Below the pieces are notes generated by a model. The model was given only the letters and a program-made list of their open reading frames with translations. It was not told the DNA's origin and made no database searches. Below are positions 18,420-26,791 of a stretch of 41,738 nucleotides of DNA, in pieces (the stretch's first letter is position 1; each line of letters opens with the position of its first letter). The DNA is from JAEUIZ01 sp046155605. Lineage in GTDB: Bacteria; Planctomycetota; Phycisphaerae; Phycisphaerales; UBA1924. Both the position numbers and the translations under genes were made by a program. The stretch is taken from the NCBI GenBank assembly GCA_046155605.1, contig JBJXFQ010000136.1:1-41738 (forward strand). The letters are read 5' to 3'.

Positions 18420-20187
18420 ATGAAAGATCGCGGGAATGTGAAGGCGTGGGTCGTTGGGATGGCGGCGTTCGTATTCGGTACGTTCGGGGGGGGGGCCGGG
18501 TATGGTCTGTAGCGAGGCTCGCGCGCAGACGCCGGTCTGGGAGCACCAGTTTCCAGACCTCACTCCGGTGGCGGGTGCGGTGGAGAGGCCGGTGGGCATC
18601 GGGACGAGCGAGCAGCATGTGCTCGTGGCGGGCACGAAGTACATCACATCAACGACGAGCGTGATGTCGCTGGTGCTGTACGACTTCTTCTCATGCACGT
18701 CGGGTTGCACAGGCGGGCCGCCGTCGGGGGTCAGCGCCACTGGGAAGGTGCTGGCCGAGGCGCAGTTTCCGATCACCGCCAACAAAGCCATCCGAGAGGC
18801 GAAGGTCGTGGCATTCTCGACCGGCAACAGCATCTATGTGCAAGCGTTCATCGCGGGCACGGAGGCGAAGTCGAATGGCGACTTGCGGGTGGTCGTCGCG
18901 GCATTCCATACGAACGTGCTGACCATGCCGACCTCGCTGGCGCTGACGTGGTCAGCGTCGGAGACGCTGCCGGGCGCCGCAACGGGCACGAATGAGGTGC
19001 CGGTGGGGATCGCGATCCTGACCACCTCGCCCACGAACATCACGCCGGCTTACGTCGCGGTCGTCTCCGAGGCTACAGGCTATGGCAACGGAAAGGACAT
19101 GAATGTTCGGGTCTATGACGCTTCCACGGGCGCGAAGATCATGGACCAATACTGGACCTCGTCCGGCACGGCGGACGATGTGCCGATCGGCGTCGCGCTC
19201 GAGTATTCGAGTTCGTCGAGCGGGGCAAACGTGCTCGTGGGCGTGACGACGCCGGTGTCGGGGAGCAGCCCGCCGCGGACGCAGGCGGTGGTGCTGGGGT
19301 GGCGGGCGGAGTCCAACTATTTGCCGGGGACGAATCTGCCAACGGGCACGGCGATGACGGGCTCTCCGCTGACGCTGTCGCAGACTTCGACGCAGAGCGA
19401 CGTGCTGAAGGCGGTCACGCCTCAGTCTGGGCCGCAGGTCTCGCCGAATGTGATCGCGTTCGCGGCGCACCGGACGGACACGGGCACGAGCCCGGTCAAG
19501 CAGGACTTTTTGACGTGGGTCATGTTGATCACCCCGTCGGGCGGCGCGGCGATCAGCGATTCGCTGGCGGAGATGTGGAACCAGACATATGACGACTTGA
19601 CACCGGGAAGCGGCGAGGATGTCGACATCCCGGTCGCCTTGGCCGTCTTTGACATCAGCCCGGGCGGGACGATCACGTCAGGTTTTCGCATCGCGGTGAC
19701 AGGGACGACTCGCACGCAAAGTGGCACGACGACCGACATCGCGACGGTGTGCTACAAAGTGTCAACCCAGAGCCTGATGTGGTGGGCACACTACGATAAC
19801 TCGAACAACGGCAGCAACACGGACAACAATGACTACCCGACGTCCATGAGTTATGTCGCGTTCACCAGTGAAGACAAGCGCCTGTTTATCGCCGGCGCGA
19901 CGGACAAGGTGGGCGGCACGGGAACGCCGAACTATGATTATCTGAGTTTTTATTATGACCCCGCTGATTCCGGCGCGATTCCTCGTCCACACGGGTGGCT
20001 TCCTGACGGCTCTATCCCCGCTCTGCCCTGGTCTGGCGGATCGGCGGATGGGTTTGATGAGGCGACGAGCATCACGGCTCGGATCATGTACATTGGCGGC
20101 AACCAATACAACGGCATCTTCAAGACCGGGCGCTCGGACCACCCCACCGATGCGTTCGATTGGGTGACGACGCGTATCACACCATAA
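18420..20187 (+). pseudogene. Secreted protein gene with a frame break at a G10 tract (possible phase-variable gene)
   Basis: AAGGGAG lies about 7 nt before an ATG at 18420 that opens a typical signal peptide (MKDRGNVKAWVVGMAAFVFG). That frame runs into ten consecutive G (18486-18495) and stops at a TAG 19-21 bases later. The long downstream frame (to 20187) is open in the next phase. With nine or twelve G the two join, giving about 588 residues and a signal peptide ending EARA before QTPVW. The mature part is Thr/Ser/Gly-rich with repeated beta-strand patterns (VLVAGTKYI, LFIAGATDK, YIGGNQYN), as in extracellular beta-propeller-like proteins, with no recognised family. It has no dockerin or VPSP tail. 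The break may be a switch, a mutation or a sequencing error; the intact body and signal peptide argue against long decay. Confidence 0.75.
18486..18495. repeat. G10 homopolymer inside a signal-peptide coding region
   Basis: Ten consecutive G on the plus strand, located 66 bases after the ATG at 18420. Loss of one G or gain of two restores a single open frame to 20187. Confidence 0.95.
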
Positions 20188-20208
20188 CTTGTTTTAGTTC
20201 TCCGCACT

Positions 20209-20241
20209 GCGACGGCTCACGCTTTACTGCGTGATCGTCGC
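20209..20241 (+). promoter_or_regulatory. Bulged 12-bp hairpin between two secreted-protein genes
   Basis: GCGACG and TCACGC (20209-20222, with GC unpaired between them) pair with GCGTGA and CGTCGC (20229-20241, one T unpaired) around a TTTACT loop. It starts 21 nt past the stop at 20187 and ends just before the ribosome site TTAGGAG of the next gene. It may be a terminator or an mRNA leader structure. Confidence 0.5.
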
Positions 20242-20255
20242 TTAGGAGTATTGTC

Positions 20256-21596
20256 ATGGCGCGCTCAATGGCCTTGATTTGGACGTTCCTTCTTGTTCTG
20301 TCCGCCGCGTGGCCCAGGCATAGCATCGCTCAGAACTGTTCGTCTTACTGGGCCAAGGTTGACATCTCGACCGTCCCCGGCAACTCGCAGCAGATCATCT
20401 ACGAGGCGCACGACCACGGAAGCGGCGCGCGACTGCACGCACTGAGCAACGACTTTGGGTCAATTCCGCCCGATGTGTGGTCGTGGGATGGTAAGACCTG
20501 GACCAGTATGGGAAGACCCACCGTACCCGCGGCGTGGTTTGGAGTAGGCCTGCTGAGTGTTGATGACGGCAATGGCCCGGGCCTGTATGTGCTTCTCAGC
20601 AGCCAGGGGATCCCATACAGCCCCGCCAGGCATAGCGCCTCGGCACCGCCCGTGTGGACTTGCTTTCGATACTCAGTACTCGGATGGCAGCTTCAGCCGT
20701 ATGGCATTTGGCAAAACAATCACATTAGTCAGAACGCTACAGCCAACATTGGCCACGGCGCACGGTGGTATTCTCCGACTCCGGTGTTCAACGGAGTTGG
20801 GGAATACCAGGGCAACGGTATCTGGAAGAACATCGGCAATATCGACGGTGAGCCACCGCGTCTTGTGTATTATCACGACGGAAACAGCCCGGCGATTTAT
20901 GCGCTGGGGTATTTTTCGGGCATCGGCGAGGCGACTACGGGCGGCTTTGCGAAGTGGGACGGGGTGCGGTGGTCCAACCCCTGGCCGCCGCCGATTAGCA
21001 TCGGCAACGGGGCGCGCTGCGCGGTGGTCTGGGACGACGGCTTCGGCCCGGCGATCTACACCAACCTGCGGCCGCAGATCAATGGCGTAGTCCACACGGG
21101 CATCCACCGCTGGACTGCCGAGGGGTGGGAGGTGGTCTTCGAGTTTCCGATCAGCACGCAGATCCACGACATGAAGGTCTTTGACGACGGGCGCGGGCCG
21201 GCGCTCTATCTTTCGGGGCTCTTCGACATGATCGGTGGCGTGGCGGCGAAGAACATCGCGCGGTGGGACGGGAAGACGATCGAGCCACTCGGCGCGGGGG
21301 TGGGGAGCCTGAGCCGGCAGATGCTCGTGATCGAGACGGCCCGGGGCCGCGCGCTCTTTGCCAAGACCGGCACCACAGCCGGCGGCGGGACGGTGCAGCG
21401 AGCGGCGATCTGGGTCGGCTGCCCCAACTGCTATGCCGACTGCAATCTCGACGGGCAGTTGACCGTCGCGGACTTTGCGTGCTTCACGGCGAAACTCTCG
21501 CAGAACGACCCGTATGCCAACTGCACGGTGGACGGACAGATAGACGTCGCGGACTACATCTGTTTCATCAGCCGCTATGCCGCGGGGTGTCCGTAG
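20256..21596 (+). CDS. Secreted beta-propeller-like protein with C-terminal dockerin-like module
   Basis: The 446-residue product has a signal peptide (MARSMALIWTFLLVLSAAWPRHSIA). The body has at least four repeats built around DDGxGPxLY-type motifs: DDGNGPGLYVL, HDGNSPAIYAL, DDGFGPAIYTN and DDGRGPALYLSGLF. Each is paired with a W-D-G turn such as SWDGKTW or RWDGKTI, which suggests a beta-propeller. The last 50 residues (CNLDGQLTVADFACFTAKL..., CTVDGQIDVADYICFISRY...GCP) form two EF-hand-like calcium loops with paired cysteines, the dockerin-like ending common in Phycisphaerae secreted proteins. The module probably serves in surface attachment or sorting; no cohesin partner is in the window. 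AGGAG lies about 8 nt before the ATG. Ligand unknown. Confidence 0.82.
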   Translation: MARSMALIWTFLLVLSAAWPRHSIAQNCSSYWAKVDISTVPGNSQQIIYEAHDHGSGARLHALSNDFGSIPPDVWSWDGKTWTSMGRPTVPAAWFGVGLLSVDDGNGPGLYVLLSSQGIPYSPARHSASAPPVWTCFRYSVLGWQLQPYGIWQNNHISQNATANIGHGARWYSPTPVFNGVGEYQGNGIWKNIGNIDGEPPRLVYYHDGNSPAIYALGYFSGIGEATTGGFAKWDGVRWSNPWPPPISIGNGARCAVVWDDGFGPAIYTNLRPQINGVVHTGIHRWTAEGWEVVFEFPISTQIHDMKVFDDGRGPALYLSGLFDMIGGVAAKNIARWDGKTIEPLGAGVGSLSRQMLVIETARGRALFAKTGTTAGGGTVQRAAIWVGCPNCYADCNLDGQLTVADFACFTAKLSQNDPYANCTVDGQIDVADYICFISRYAAGCP

Positions 21597-21642
21597 GGGC
21601 CGGGGGCCAGTTCGATCCTCGCGTGCGGTTCGGGCTCGTCGA

Positions 21643-23094
21643 TCAGCGCGGCACGCGGATGCGAACCGACTTCACGCTGCTCTGCATTTGGTCGTTGGTC
21701 TCGGCGAGTTCGAGATCGACGGCCTTGCCCAGCAACAAGCCCTGCTCGGCGGCGGCGGCGAAGACCTCATTCCAGGTGGCGACGGCGGTCTCGCCGACCT
21801 TGAGCACGAGTTGGCCGGCGCGGAGGCCCGCGCGTTCGGCGGCGGAGCCGGACTCGACGCCGGGGACGATCGGCTTGCCCGCGGTGCCGGTAAAGAAGCC
21901 GAGTTGGATGCCGAAGCCGGCGAGGGCTCGGCCTGCGGAGGGGATTTCGAGTTGCTGCTGCTGGGGATATTCGCCGAGTTTGACGGTCAGATCAACCTCC
22001 CCGCCATCGCGCCAGAGGCGAACAGGGACGGCCTGCTCGGGCCTGAGGCTGGTGACGACGGATCGGAGCATCTCCCAACTGACGATGGGCTGGCCGGCGA
22101 TCTCGGTGATGATGTCGCCCGAGCGGATGCCGGCGTTCTCGGCGGGGCCGTCGCGCTGGACGCCGGGGATTCGGACGCCGGCGCGTTTGAGTTCAGGGAC
22201 GTAGCGGGTGGGGTCGCCGCGGCCGCCGCCGACGCTAAGGCCCATGAATCCGCGTCGGACACTGCCGGCGGCGATGAGTTGATCGACGACGAACTCGATG
22301 GTGCCCAGGGGGATGGCGAAACTGATGCCGGCGCTCTGGCCCTCGGCGACCGTGCCCTGGTTGTCGCGTCCGGTGGCGATGGCAACGTTCATGCCGACTA
22401 TTCGGCCCTTGATATCGACGAGCGGGCCGCCGGAGTTGCCGGGGTTGACGGCGGCGTCGGTCTGGATGAAGTTGGTGAAGCCCTCGAAGTCGTTGGCGGT
22501 GCTGGGGTCGCGTCCCAGGCCGCTGATGATCCCCTCGCTCATCGAGAACTTGAAGCCAAAGGGGGAGCCGAAGACGAAGACGCGCTCGCCCTGCTTGGGC
22601 ATGAGGCCCGTGGCGCGAGGGAGCGGAAAGAGGTCCTCATCGGCGGGCACCTTGATGACGGCGATGTCGGTGAAGGGATCGGCGACGAAGGCCTCGCCGC
22701 GGATCATGCGGGCCTCGGCGGTGCGGCCGCTGGCGAACTCGACCTGGATGCGGGTGGCACCGCGCACGACGTGGGCGTTGGTGACGATGTGGCCCTCGGC
22801 GTCATAGACCCAGCCCGAGCCTGTCGAGCGACCCGCGAACGTCCGGCCCTCGCCCCGCGCGCCGATCACCTCCAGATGCACGATCGACGGGCGAACGGAA
22901 TCGGCGACAGCACGAACGGCGGTATTGAGCCGCTCGAGGATGTCGTCGTCGCGAAGCGTGGACTGGGCGAGCACGATGCGGGCGGAGGTGCGGGCGGCAT
23001 CGATGCGCCGGACCGCCGCCGGCGCGCCCAGAAGCACGGCGATGACGGTGAGCAGAACGACCAGCGCAGGCCCGAACGAGACAAATCGCCGCAT
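21643..23094 (-). CDS. HtrA/DegP-type serine protease with two PDZ domains
   Basis: The 483-residue protein has an N-terminal membrane anchor or signal (ALVVLLTVIAVLLGA, about 10-24). The trypsin-like domain carries the triad His108 (TNAHVV), Asp143 (FTDIAVIKV) and Ser221 (NPGNSGGPL). Two PDZ domains follow, about 290-385 (GVQRDGPAENAGIRSGDIITEIAG) and 395-480 (VESGSAAERAGLRAGQLVLKVG). HtrA proteases degrade or refold damaged envelope proteins in the periplasm. The usual LGG-type ligand loops are recognisable but divergent. The ATG at 23094 follows GGAGG by 5 nt; the frame opens 17 codons earlier without support. It lies 51 bp downstream of panB on the same strand, so the two are likely co-transcribed. 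Confidence 0.92.
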   Translation of the reverse strand: MRRFVSFGPALVVLLTVIAVLLGAPAAVRRIDAARTSARIVLAQSTLRDDDILERLNTAVRAVADSVRPSIVHLEVIGARGEGRTFAGRSTGSGWVYDAEGHIVTNAHVVRGATRIQVEFASGRTAEARMIRGEAFVADPFTDIAVIKVPADEDLFPLPRATGLMPKQGERVFVFGSPFGFKFSMSEGIISGLGRDPSTANDFEGFTNFIQTDAAVNPGNSGGPLVDIKGRIVGMNVAIATGRDNQGTVAEGQSAGISFAIPLGTIEFVVDQLIAAGSVRRGFMGLSVGGGRGDPTRYVPELKRAGVRIPGVQRDGPAENAGIRSGDIITEIAGQPIVSWEMLRSVVTSLRPEQAVPVRLWRDGGEVDLTVKLGEYPQQQQLEIPSAGRALAGFGIQLGFFTGTAGKPIVPGVESGSAAERAGLRAGQLVLKVGETAVATWNEVFAAAAEQGLLLGKAVDLELAETNDQMQSSVKSVRIRVPR

Positions 23095-23145
23095 GACGCC
23101 CTCCAACAACAGCCGCCCCACGAACACTCGCCGCCCCACCATCAT

Positions 23146-23997
23146 TCATTCGGCCCGTTGGCCCATCAGGTTTCGGAACTTCTCGGACTCACCGGGTTTC
23201 ATGGCATAACTTCGCCCACCGATGCGGCCGCTGCTGACGCGCCGGACCCACTCCGCGGCCGCCTTTTGCGTCGCCGCACCGAGTTGGGCGACGGGCTCGG
23301 CGAAGCGCGGGGCGGCGTCGGTCATGCCGAGGAGGTCCTGGAGCACGAGAACCTGCCCGTGGCAGGCCTGGCCCGCGCCGATGCCGATCACGGGCGCGCG
23401 CGTGCGCGCGACGACCTCGGCCGCGACCTCGTCGGGAACGGCCTCGACCAGGAGCAGGACCGCGCCGGCGCGCTCGAGGGCCACCGCATCGGCCACGACA
23501 CGGGCACCCGCCTCGGCGGTCTGGCCCGCCGCGCCGTAACCGCCCGCGAGGCCGGCCTGTTGCGGGCGGCTGCCGACGTGCGCACAGACGGGGATGCCGG
23601 CGCGGGCCATGCGCTCAACGAGCGCTGCCTGAGACGCGTCGGCCTCGACCTTGACCACGTCGGCGAGGCCCTCGGTCATGAATCGGCCCGCGTTTCGCAC
23701 GCCCTCGGCGTCATCGGCGGTGTAACTCAGGAACGGCATGTCGGCCATGACGAGCGTCCGCGGCGCGCCGCGCTTGACCCCAGCCGTCAAGGCGATCAAC
23801 ACGTCGAGCGGCATGTCGATGGTGCGGTCAAAGCCCAGGACGACTTCGGCGGCGGTATCGCCGACGAGGAGCACCGGCACGCCCCCGCGTTCGAGCCATC
23901 GTGCTGTGGTGGCGTCATAGCAGGTGAGGCAGGCGAACCGGTCGCCGCGATCTCGCATCTTGCGTAGTGTGCGGATGGTGACGGGCTCGGCGGGCAT
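23146..23997 (-). CDS. panB: 3-methyl-2-oxobutanoate hydroxymethyltransferase
   Basis: The 283-residue enzyme matches PanB, which adds the methylene-THF hydroxymethyl group to alpha-ketoisovalerate in pantothenate and CoA synthesis. Visible blocks are FACLTCYDATTARWL, LLVGDTAAEVVLGFD, LVMADMPFLSY, VVKVEAD, PVCAHVGSRPQQ, LLVEAVP and APVIGIGAGQACHGQVLVLQDLLG. The metal-site Asp residues (GDT and ADMP) and the catalytic-type Glu (VEAVP) are kept. The loop usually read as GDSLGMVV is GDTAAEVV here, a notable divergence. ATG at 23997 is the first start that gives the normal length; no Shine-Dalgarno is visible. The frame continues upstream, but as Ala/Arg-rich sequence unlike PanB. No panC or panD is in the window. 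Confidence 0.87.
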   Translation of the reverse strand: MPAEPVTIRTLRKMRDRGDRFACLTCYDATTARWLERGGVPVLLVGDTAAEVVLGFDRTIDMPLDVLIALTAGVKRGAPRTLVMADMPFLSYTADDAEGVRNAGRFMTEGLADVVKVEADASQAALVERMARAGIPVCAHVGSRPQQAGLAGGYGAAGQTAEAGARVVADAVALERAGAVLLLVEAVPDEVAAEVVARTRAPVIGIGAGQACHGQVLVLQDLLGMTDAAPRFAEPVAQLGAATQKAAAEWVRRVSSGRIGGRSYAMKPGESEKFRNLMGQRAE

Positions 23998-24358
23998 GAG
24001 CGGCTCGGTCGGGGGTGTGGCGGGGTTGGCCGCCGCGCCCGTGCGCGCGCCTGCCGCTTCATTCGCTCGCGGCGCTGGAGTTCCACTGGTTCCCACTGAG
24101 GATCGTACCCTCTGATCCGGGTCGTGCGGGAAGTTGGCGGTAGGGCACATAACCCGTCGTATGGCCCGAAACGAGCGGACGGCAAAGATCCAAGCGTTTG
24201 TGGGGCCAACATAGGGCCTGTCGTACGGGTTTCTGGGTTTCCTTTGCTGCACCCGATCCGCCAGATTTGGGCGTCATCCGTTCGTCATGTTTCCGGGGTG
24301 TTGGCGTGCGATACTGGATGCGCTTGAGTCGATACAATGGCTCAGCAGGAGCAAACCG
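23998..24358. other. Divergent intergenic region with nested stem-loop
   Basis: This 361-bp gap separates panB (-) from the PepSY-like gene (+). At 24151-24231 three nested short stems are visible: AACCCGT/ACGGGTT (outer), GGCCC/GGGCC (middle) and AAACG/CGTTT (inner), with unpaired bases between them. This could be a structured leader RNA, a small RNA or a decayed inverted-repeat element. TACAAT at 24333-24338 is a possible -10 and AGGAG at 24347-24351 is the ribosome site of the next gene. No ORF here is convincing. Confidence 0.45.
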
Positions 24359-24670
24359 ATGAAACGCACCGGACTACTTGTACTGGCGGGGATGGGGATC
24401 GCGGCGACCGCGATGGCGGGGATCGGATACCGGGCGCTCGAAACGCCCGACGAGGACGGCGACGTTCAGGTCAGCCTTGAGCAGTGCCCGGCGGCCGTCC
24501 AGGCGACGATCCGTCGGTATTTGGGTGACGGCACGATCCACGAGATCGAGCGCTCGCCCGAGGGCCGGTTTGAGGTCGATGCCACCGGCTCTGAGTTCGT
24601 TGTCGCCGCCGACGGCACCTATCTCGGCGCGGAAGAAGAGGACGACGGCCAGGACGGGAACGAGCCGTAA
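24359..24670 (+). CDS. Small exported PepSY-like protein
   Basis: The 103-residue protein has a signal peptide (MKRTGLLVLAGMGIAATAMA). It also has a PepSY-like segment: LEQCPAAVQATIRRYLGDGTIHEIE, then GRFEVDATGSEFVVAADGTYL. The tail is very acidic (GAEEEDDGQDGNEP). PepSY domains are small periplasmic modules often linked to protease inhibition or to sensor kinases. AGGAG lies 7 nt before the ATG at 24359. The response regulator gene begins 24 nt after its stop, so a link to that two-component system is plausible, for example as a periplasmic modulator or a target gene. Domain assignment is moderate because the protein is short. Confidence 0.65.
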   Translation: MKRTGLLVLAGMGIAATAMAGIGYRALETPDEDGDVQVSLEQCPAAVQATIRRYLGDGTIHEIERSPEGRFEVDATGSEFVVAADGTYLGAEEEDDGQDGNEP

Positions 24671-24681
24671 GCCTCGCGCGG

Positions 24682-24687
24682 TACGCT
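24682..24687 (+). promoter_or_regulatory. Candidate -10 element (TACGCT) for leaderless response-regulator mRNA
   Basis: TACGCT ends 7 nt before the ATG at 24695, with no Shine-Dalgarno between. It suggests a second start of transcription inside the PepSY-RR-HK gene set. Confidence 0.5.
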
Positions 24688-24694
24688 GCACGCC

Positions 24695-25375
24695 ATGAGG
24701 CTCCTGGTCGTTGAGGACTCGTCGCGTCTCCGCCAGACGCTCGAGGATGGCCTGCGCTCGGCGGGGTACGCGGTCGATGCGTGCGGCGACGGTCGCAACG
24801 GGCTGATCCACGCGCGCACCACCGACTACGACCTCATCGTGCTCGACCTCATGCTCCCCGAACTTGATGGGCTGAGCCTGCTTCGGCAGGTGCGGGCGGA
24901 GCGCTGCGTCGTCCCGGTGCTCATTCTGAGCGCCCAGGATCGAGTCGAACGGCGTGTCGAGGCGCTGCGGGCGGGTGCCGACGACTTTCTCATCAAGCCC
25001 TTCGCGTTTGACGAGTTGCTGGCGCGGGTTGAGGCGCTGTGCCGCCGTTCGCGCGGTGCCGCGAGCAACGTGATTCGCGTGGGCGAGGTGGAGTTAGACT
25101 TGGCGGCCAAGCGATTCGCGACCAGCCGGGGCGAGATCGCGCTCGCGCCGCGCGAGTACGCCGTGCTCGAGTACCTCGTGCTCAACGCGGGGCGTACGGT
25201 CTCGCGCGCGGAACTGGAGGAGCATGTGTACGGGGAGGATCGGCAGGTGTGGAGCAACTCGGTCGATTCGGCGATCGCCAGCATCCGCCGACGCCTGCAG
25301 GAGGCCGGCGTGCGCGAGTTCGTGCGCACGCGTCGCGGCCGGGGCTACCTTGTGCTTGCAGCAGGCGATTCGTGA
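24695..25375 (+). CDS. OmpR/PhoB-family response regulator
   Basis: The 226-residue regulator has a receiver domain (1-115) with the acidic pair Glu7-Asp8, phosphoacceptor Asp51 (IVLDLMLPELDG), Ser79 in LILSAQD and Lys100 in LIKPF. A winged-helix DNA-binding domain follows (about 125-222), with LAPREYAVLEYLVLNAGRTVSRAELEEHVY, VDSAIASIRRRL and TRRGRGYLV. It should bind promoter repeats when phosphorylated by the kinase encoded next; the two genes overlap by GTGA at 25372-25375. The closest-looking group is QseB/PmrA-like. Targets are unknown, but the PepSY-like gene directly upstream is a natural candidate. Confidence 0.93.
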   Translation: MRLLVVEDSSRLRQTLEDGLRSAGYAVDACGDGRNGLIHARTTDYDLIVLDLMLPELDGLSLLRQVRAERCVVPVLILSAQDRVERRVEALRAGADDFLIKPFAFDELLARVEALCRRSRGAASNVIRVGEVELDLAAKRFATSRGEIALAPREYAVLEYLVLNAGRTVSRAELEEHVYGEDRQVWSNSVDSAIASIRRRLQEAGVREFVRTRRGRGYLVLAAGDS

Positions 25376-26787
25376 GTTCGCTGCGTCGCGCGATCGTCGT
25401 TCGCACGCTTTGCGGCGCGGCCGCGGCGCTGGTGGTCTCGGGCGTGGCGACTTTTGCGATCACGCGGGCCGTGCTGCGCGCCCGGTTCGACGCCGATCTT
25501 GCCGCGCGGGCGCACACGTTCGCGTCGCTGGCGATCGAGGAGCCCCACGGACCGGGGGAACCCGGGGGCATCAAACTCGAGTACCTCGGCCCGCTGCGCG
25601 AGGAGGACATCGGCATCATCCTGCGCGTGACGACCGGCGACGGGCACATGGTCGCGCAGACACCCGGGAACATCGTTCTGGAGAGCCAAGCCCCAGCGCT
25701 TGACGCCGGGCCGGCGTTCTTGGAACTCGTGCTCCCCGACGGGCGGCGCGTGCGCTGCGCGACCATCGCGAGGCTCGCGGCGCGGGATCCGGAGGACACG
25801 CACGACGAACCGCAGGCCGTCGACCCGGCGCGAACGGTCGTGGTCCAGGCGGCGCGTGGCACGGAAGCCATCCGTCGCACCGAGTCGCTGTTGGGCGCGG
25901 TCCTCAGCGGCGGTGTGATCGTCGCGCTCGTCGGGACGGCGACGGCCGTCATGGTCGGGGTGCGTCGCGGCCTCCAGCCGCTCGAACGCTTGAGCCGGGA
26001 GTTGGCGGGCGTCGATCCCGCCGATCCGTCGCGCATTTCCGGTGCCGAGGCCTATCCCGACGAGTTGCGTCCGGTCGTGGGGACGCTGGACGAGGCACTG
26101 GAGCGGCTGCGCGGCGCGATGGAGCGTGAGCGGCGATTCACCGACGCCGCGGCGCACGAGTTGCGCACACCGATCGCCGAACTGCGGGCGATCGTCGACG
26201 TGGCGCGGCGGTGGCCTGAGGCGTCTCGCTCGGAGCGCGTGGTGGTGCAGGCGGGTGCCGTGGCGGAAGAGATGGGAGCGCTGCTCGAAGTGCTGCTCGC
26301 TGCCGCGCGAGGCACCGAGGCGTTCGCGAACCACCCGGCGGAGGCGGTGGCGATCATGCCGTTGGCACGGGAGTTAGCCGGCCGCGCGCCGACGATCGCC
26401 TGGACGATCGAGGGCGATGAAGGCGCAACATGGGTCGGCCCACGAGCGGCGATCGGCGTGATCGTCCGCAACATCATCCAGAACGTCGCGGATCACACGA
26501 CCAACGCGAGCGGGAGCGCGAGCGTGCGTGTGAGCCGATGCGGCCTGGGGACGATTCTGGAAGTCGAGAACGGTCCCGTGGAACTTCGTGAGGCCGACGC
26601 GGCGCGAGTCTTCGAGCCACTCTGGCGCGGCGAGGCGTCGCGGACGGATCGCTCGCACCGCGGGATGGGGCTGTATCTCGTCGCCGAGTTGTGCCGATCG
26701 CTGGGCCTTCGGGCTTGCGCGCGCGTGGCGGGCGATCGATTTGTGATCGATGTGGTGCCGGCGGTGGACCACGACGAGGCATCATGA
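25372..26787 (+). CDS. Sensor histidine kinase partner of the OmpR-type regulator
   Basis: The 471-residue kinase has a first transmembrane helix (about 12-33), a periplasmic region of about 140 residues, and a second helix (about 176-196). A HAMP-like linker follows (LQPLERLSRELAGVDP), then the H-box RFTDAAAHELRTPIAELRAIV with His262. The ATPase part has an N-box (IIQNVADHTTN) and G2 (HRGMGLYLVAEL). The usual DxGxG G1 motif is not visible; the segment LEVENGPVELREADAARVF replaces it, as in some reduced QseC-like kinases. GTG at 25372 overlaps the regulator stop as GTGA, so the start is well supported. The stop is 4 bp from the convergent kinase gene at 26792. The signal sensed is unknown. 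Confidence 0.88.
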   Translation: MSSLRRAIVVRTLCGAAAALVVSGVATFAITRAVLRARFDADLAARAHTFASLAIEEPHGPGEPGGIKLEYLGPLREEDIGIILRVTTGDGHMVAQTPGNIVLESQAPALDAGPAFLELVLPDGRRVRCATIARLAARDPEDTHDEPQAVDPARTVVVQAARGTEAIRRTESLLGAVLSGGVIVALVGTATAVMVGVRRGLQPLERLSRELAGVDPADPSRISGAEAYPDELRPVVGTLDEALERLRGAMERERRFTDAAAHELRTPIAELRAIVDVARRWPEASRSERVVVQAGAVAEEMGALLEVLLAAARGTEAFANHPAEAVAIMPLARELAGRAPTIAWTIEGDEGATWVGPRAAIGVIVRNIIQNVADHTTNASGSASVRVSRCGLGTILEVENGPVELREADAARVFEPLWRGEASRTDRSHRGMGLYLVAELCRSLGLRACARVAGDRFVIDVVPAVDHDEAS

Positions 26788-26791
26788 TGCT

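Noticed and set aside
21577..23967. 796-codon open frame antisense to the htrA and panB genes
   Set aside because: Ala/Asp/Gly-rich composition with no domain; it mirrors the codon bias of the two well-supported genes on the other strand.
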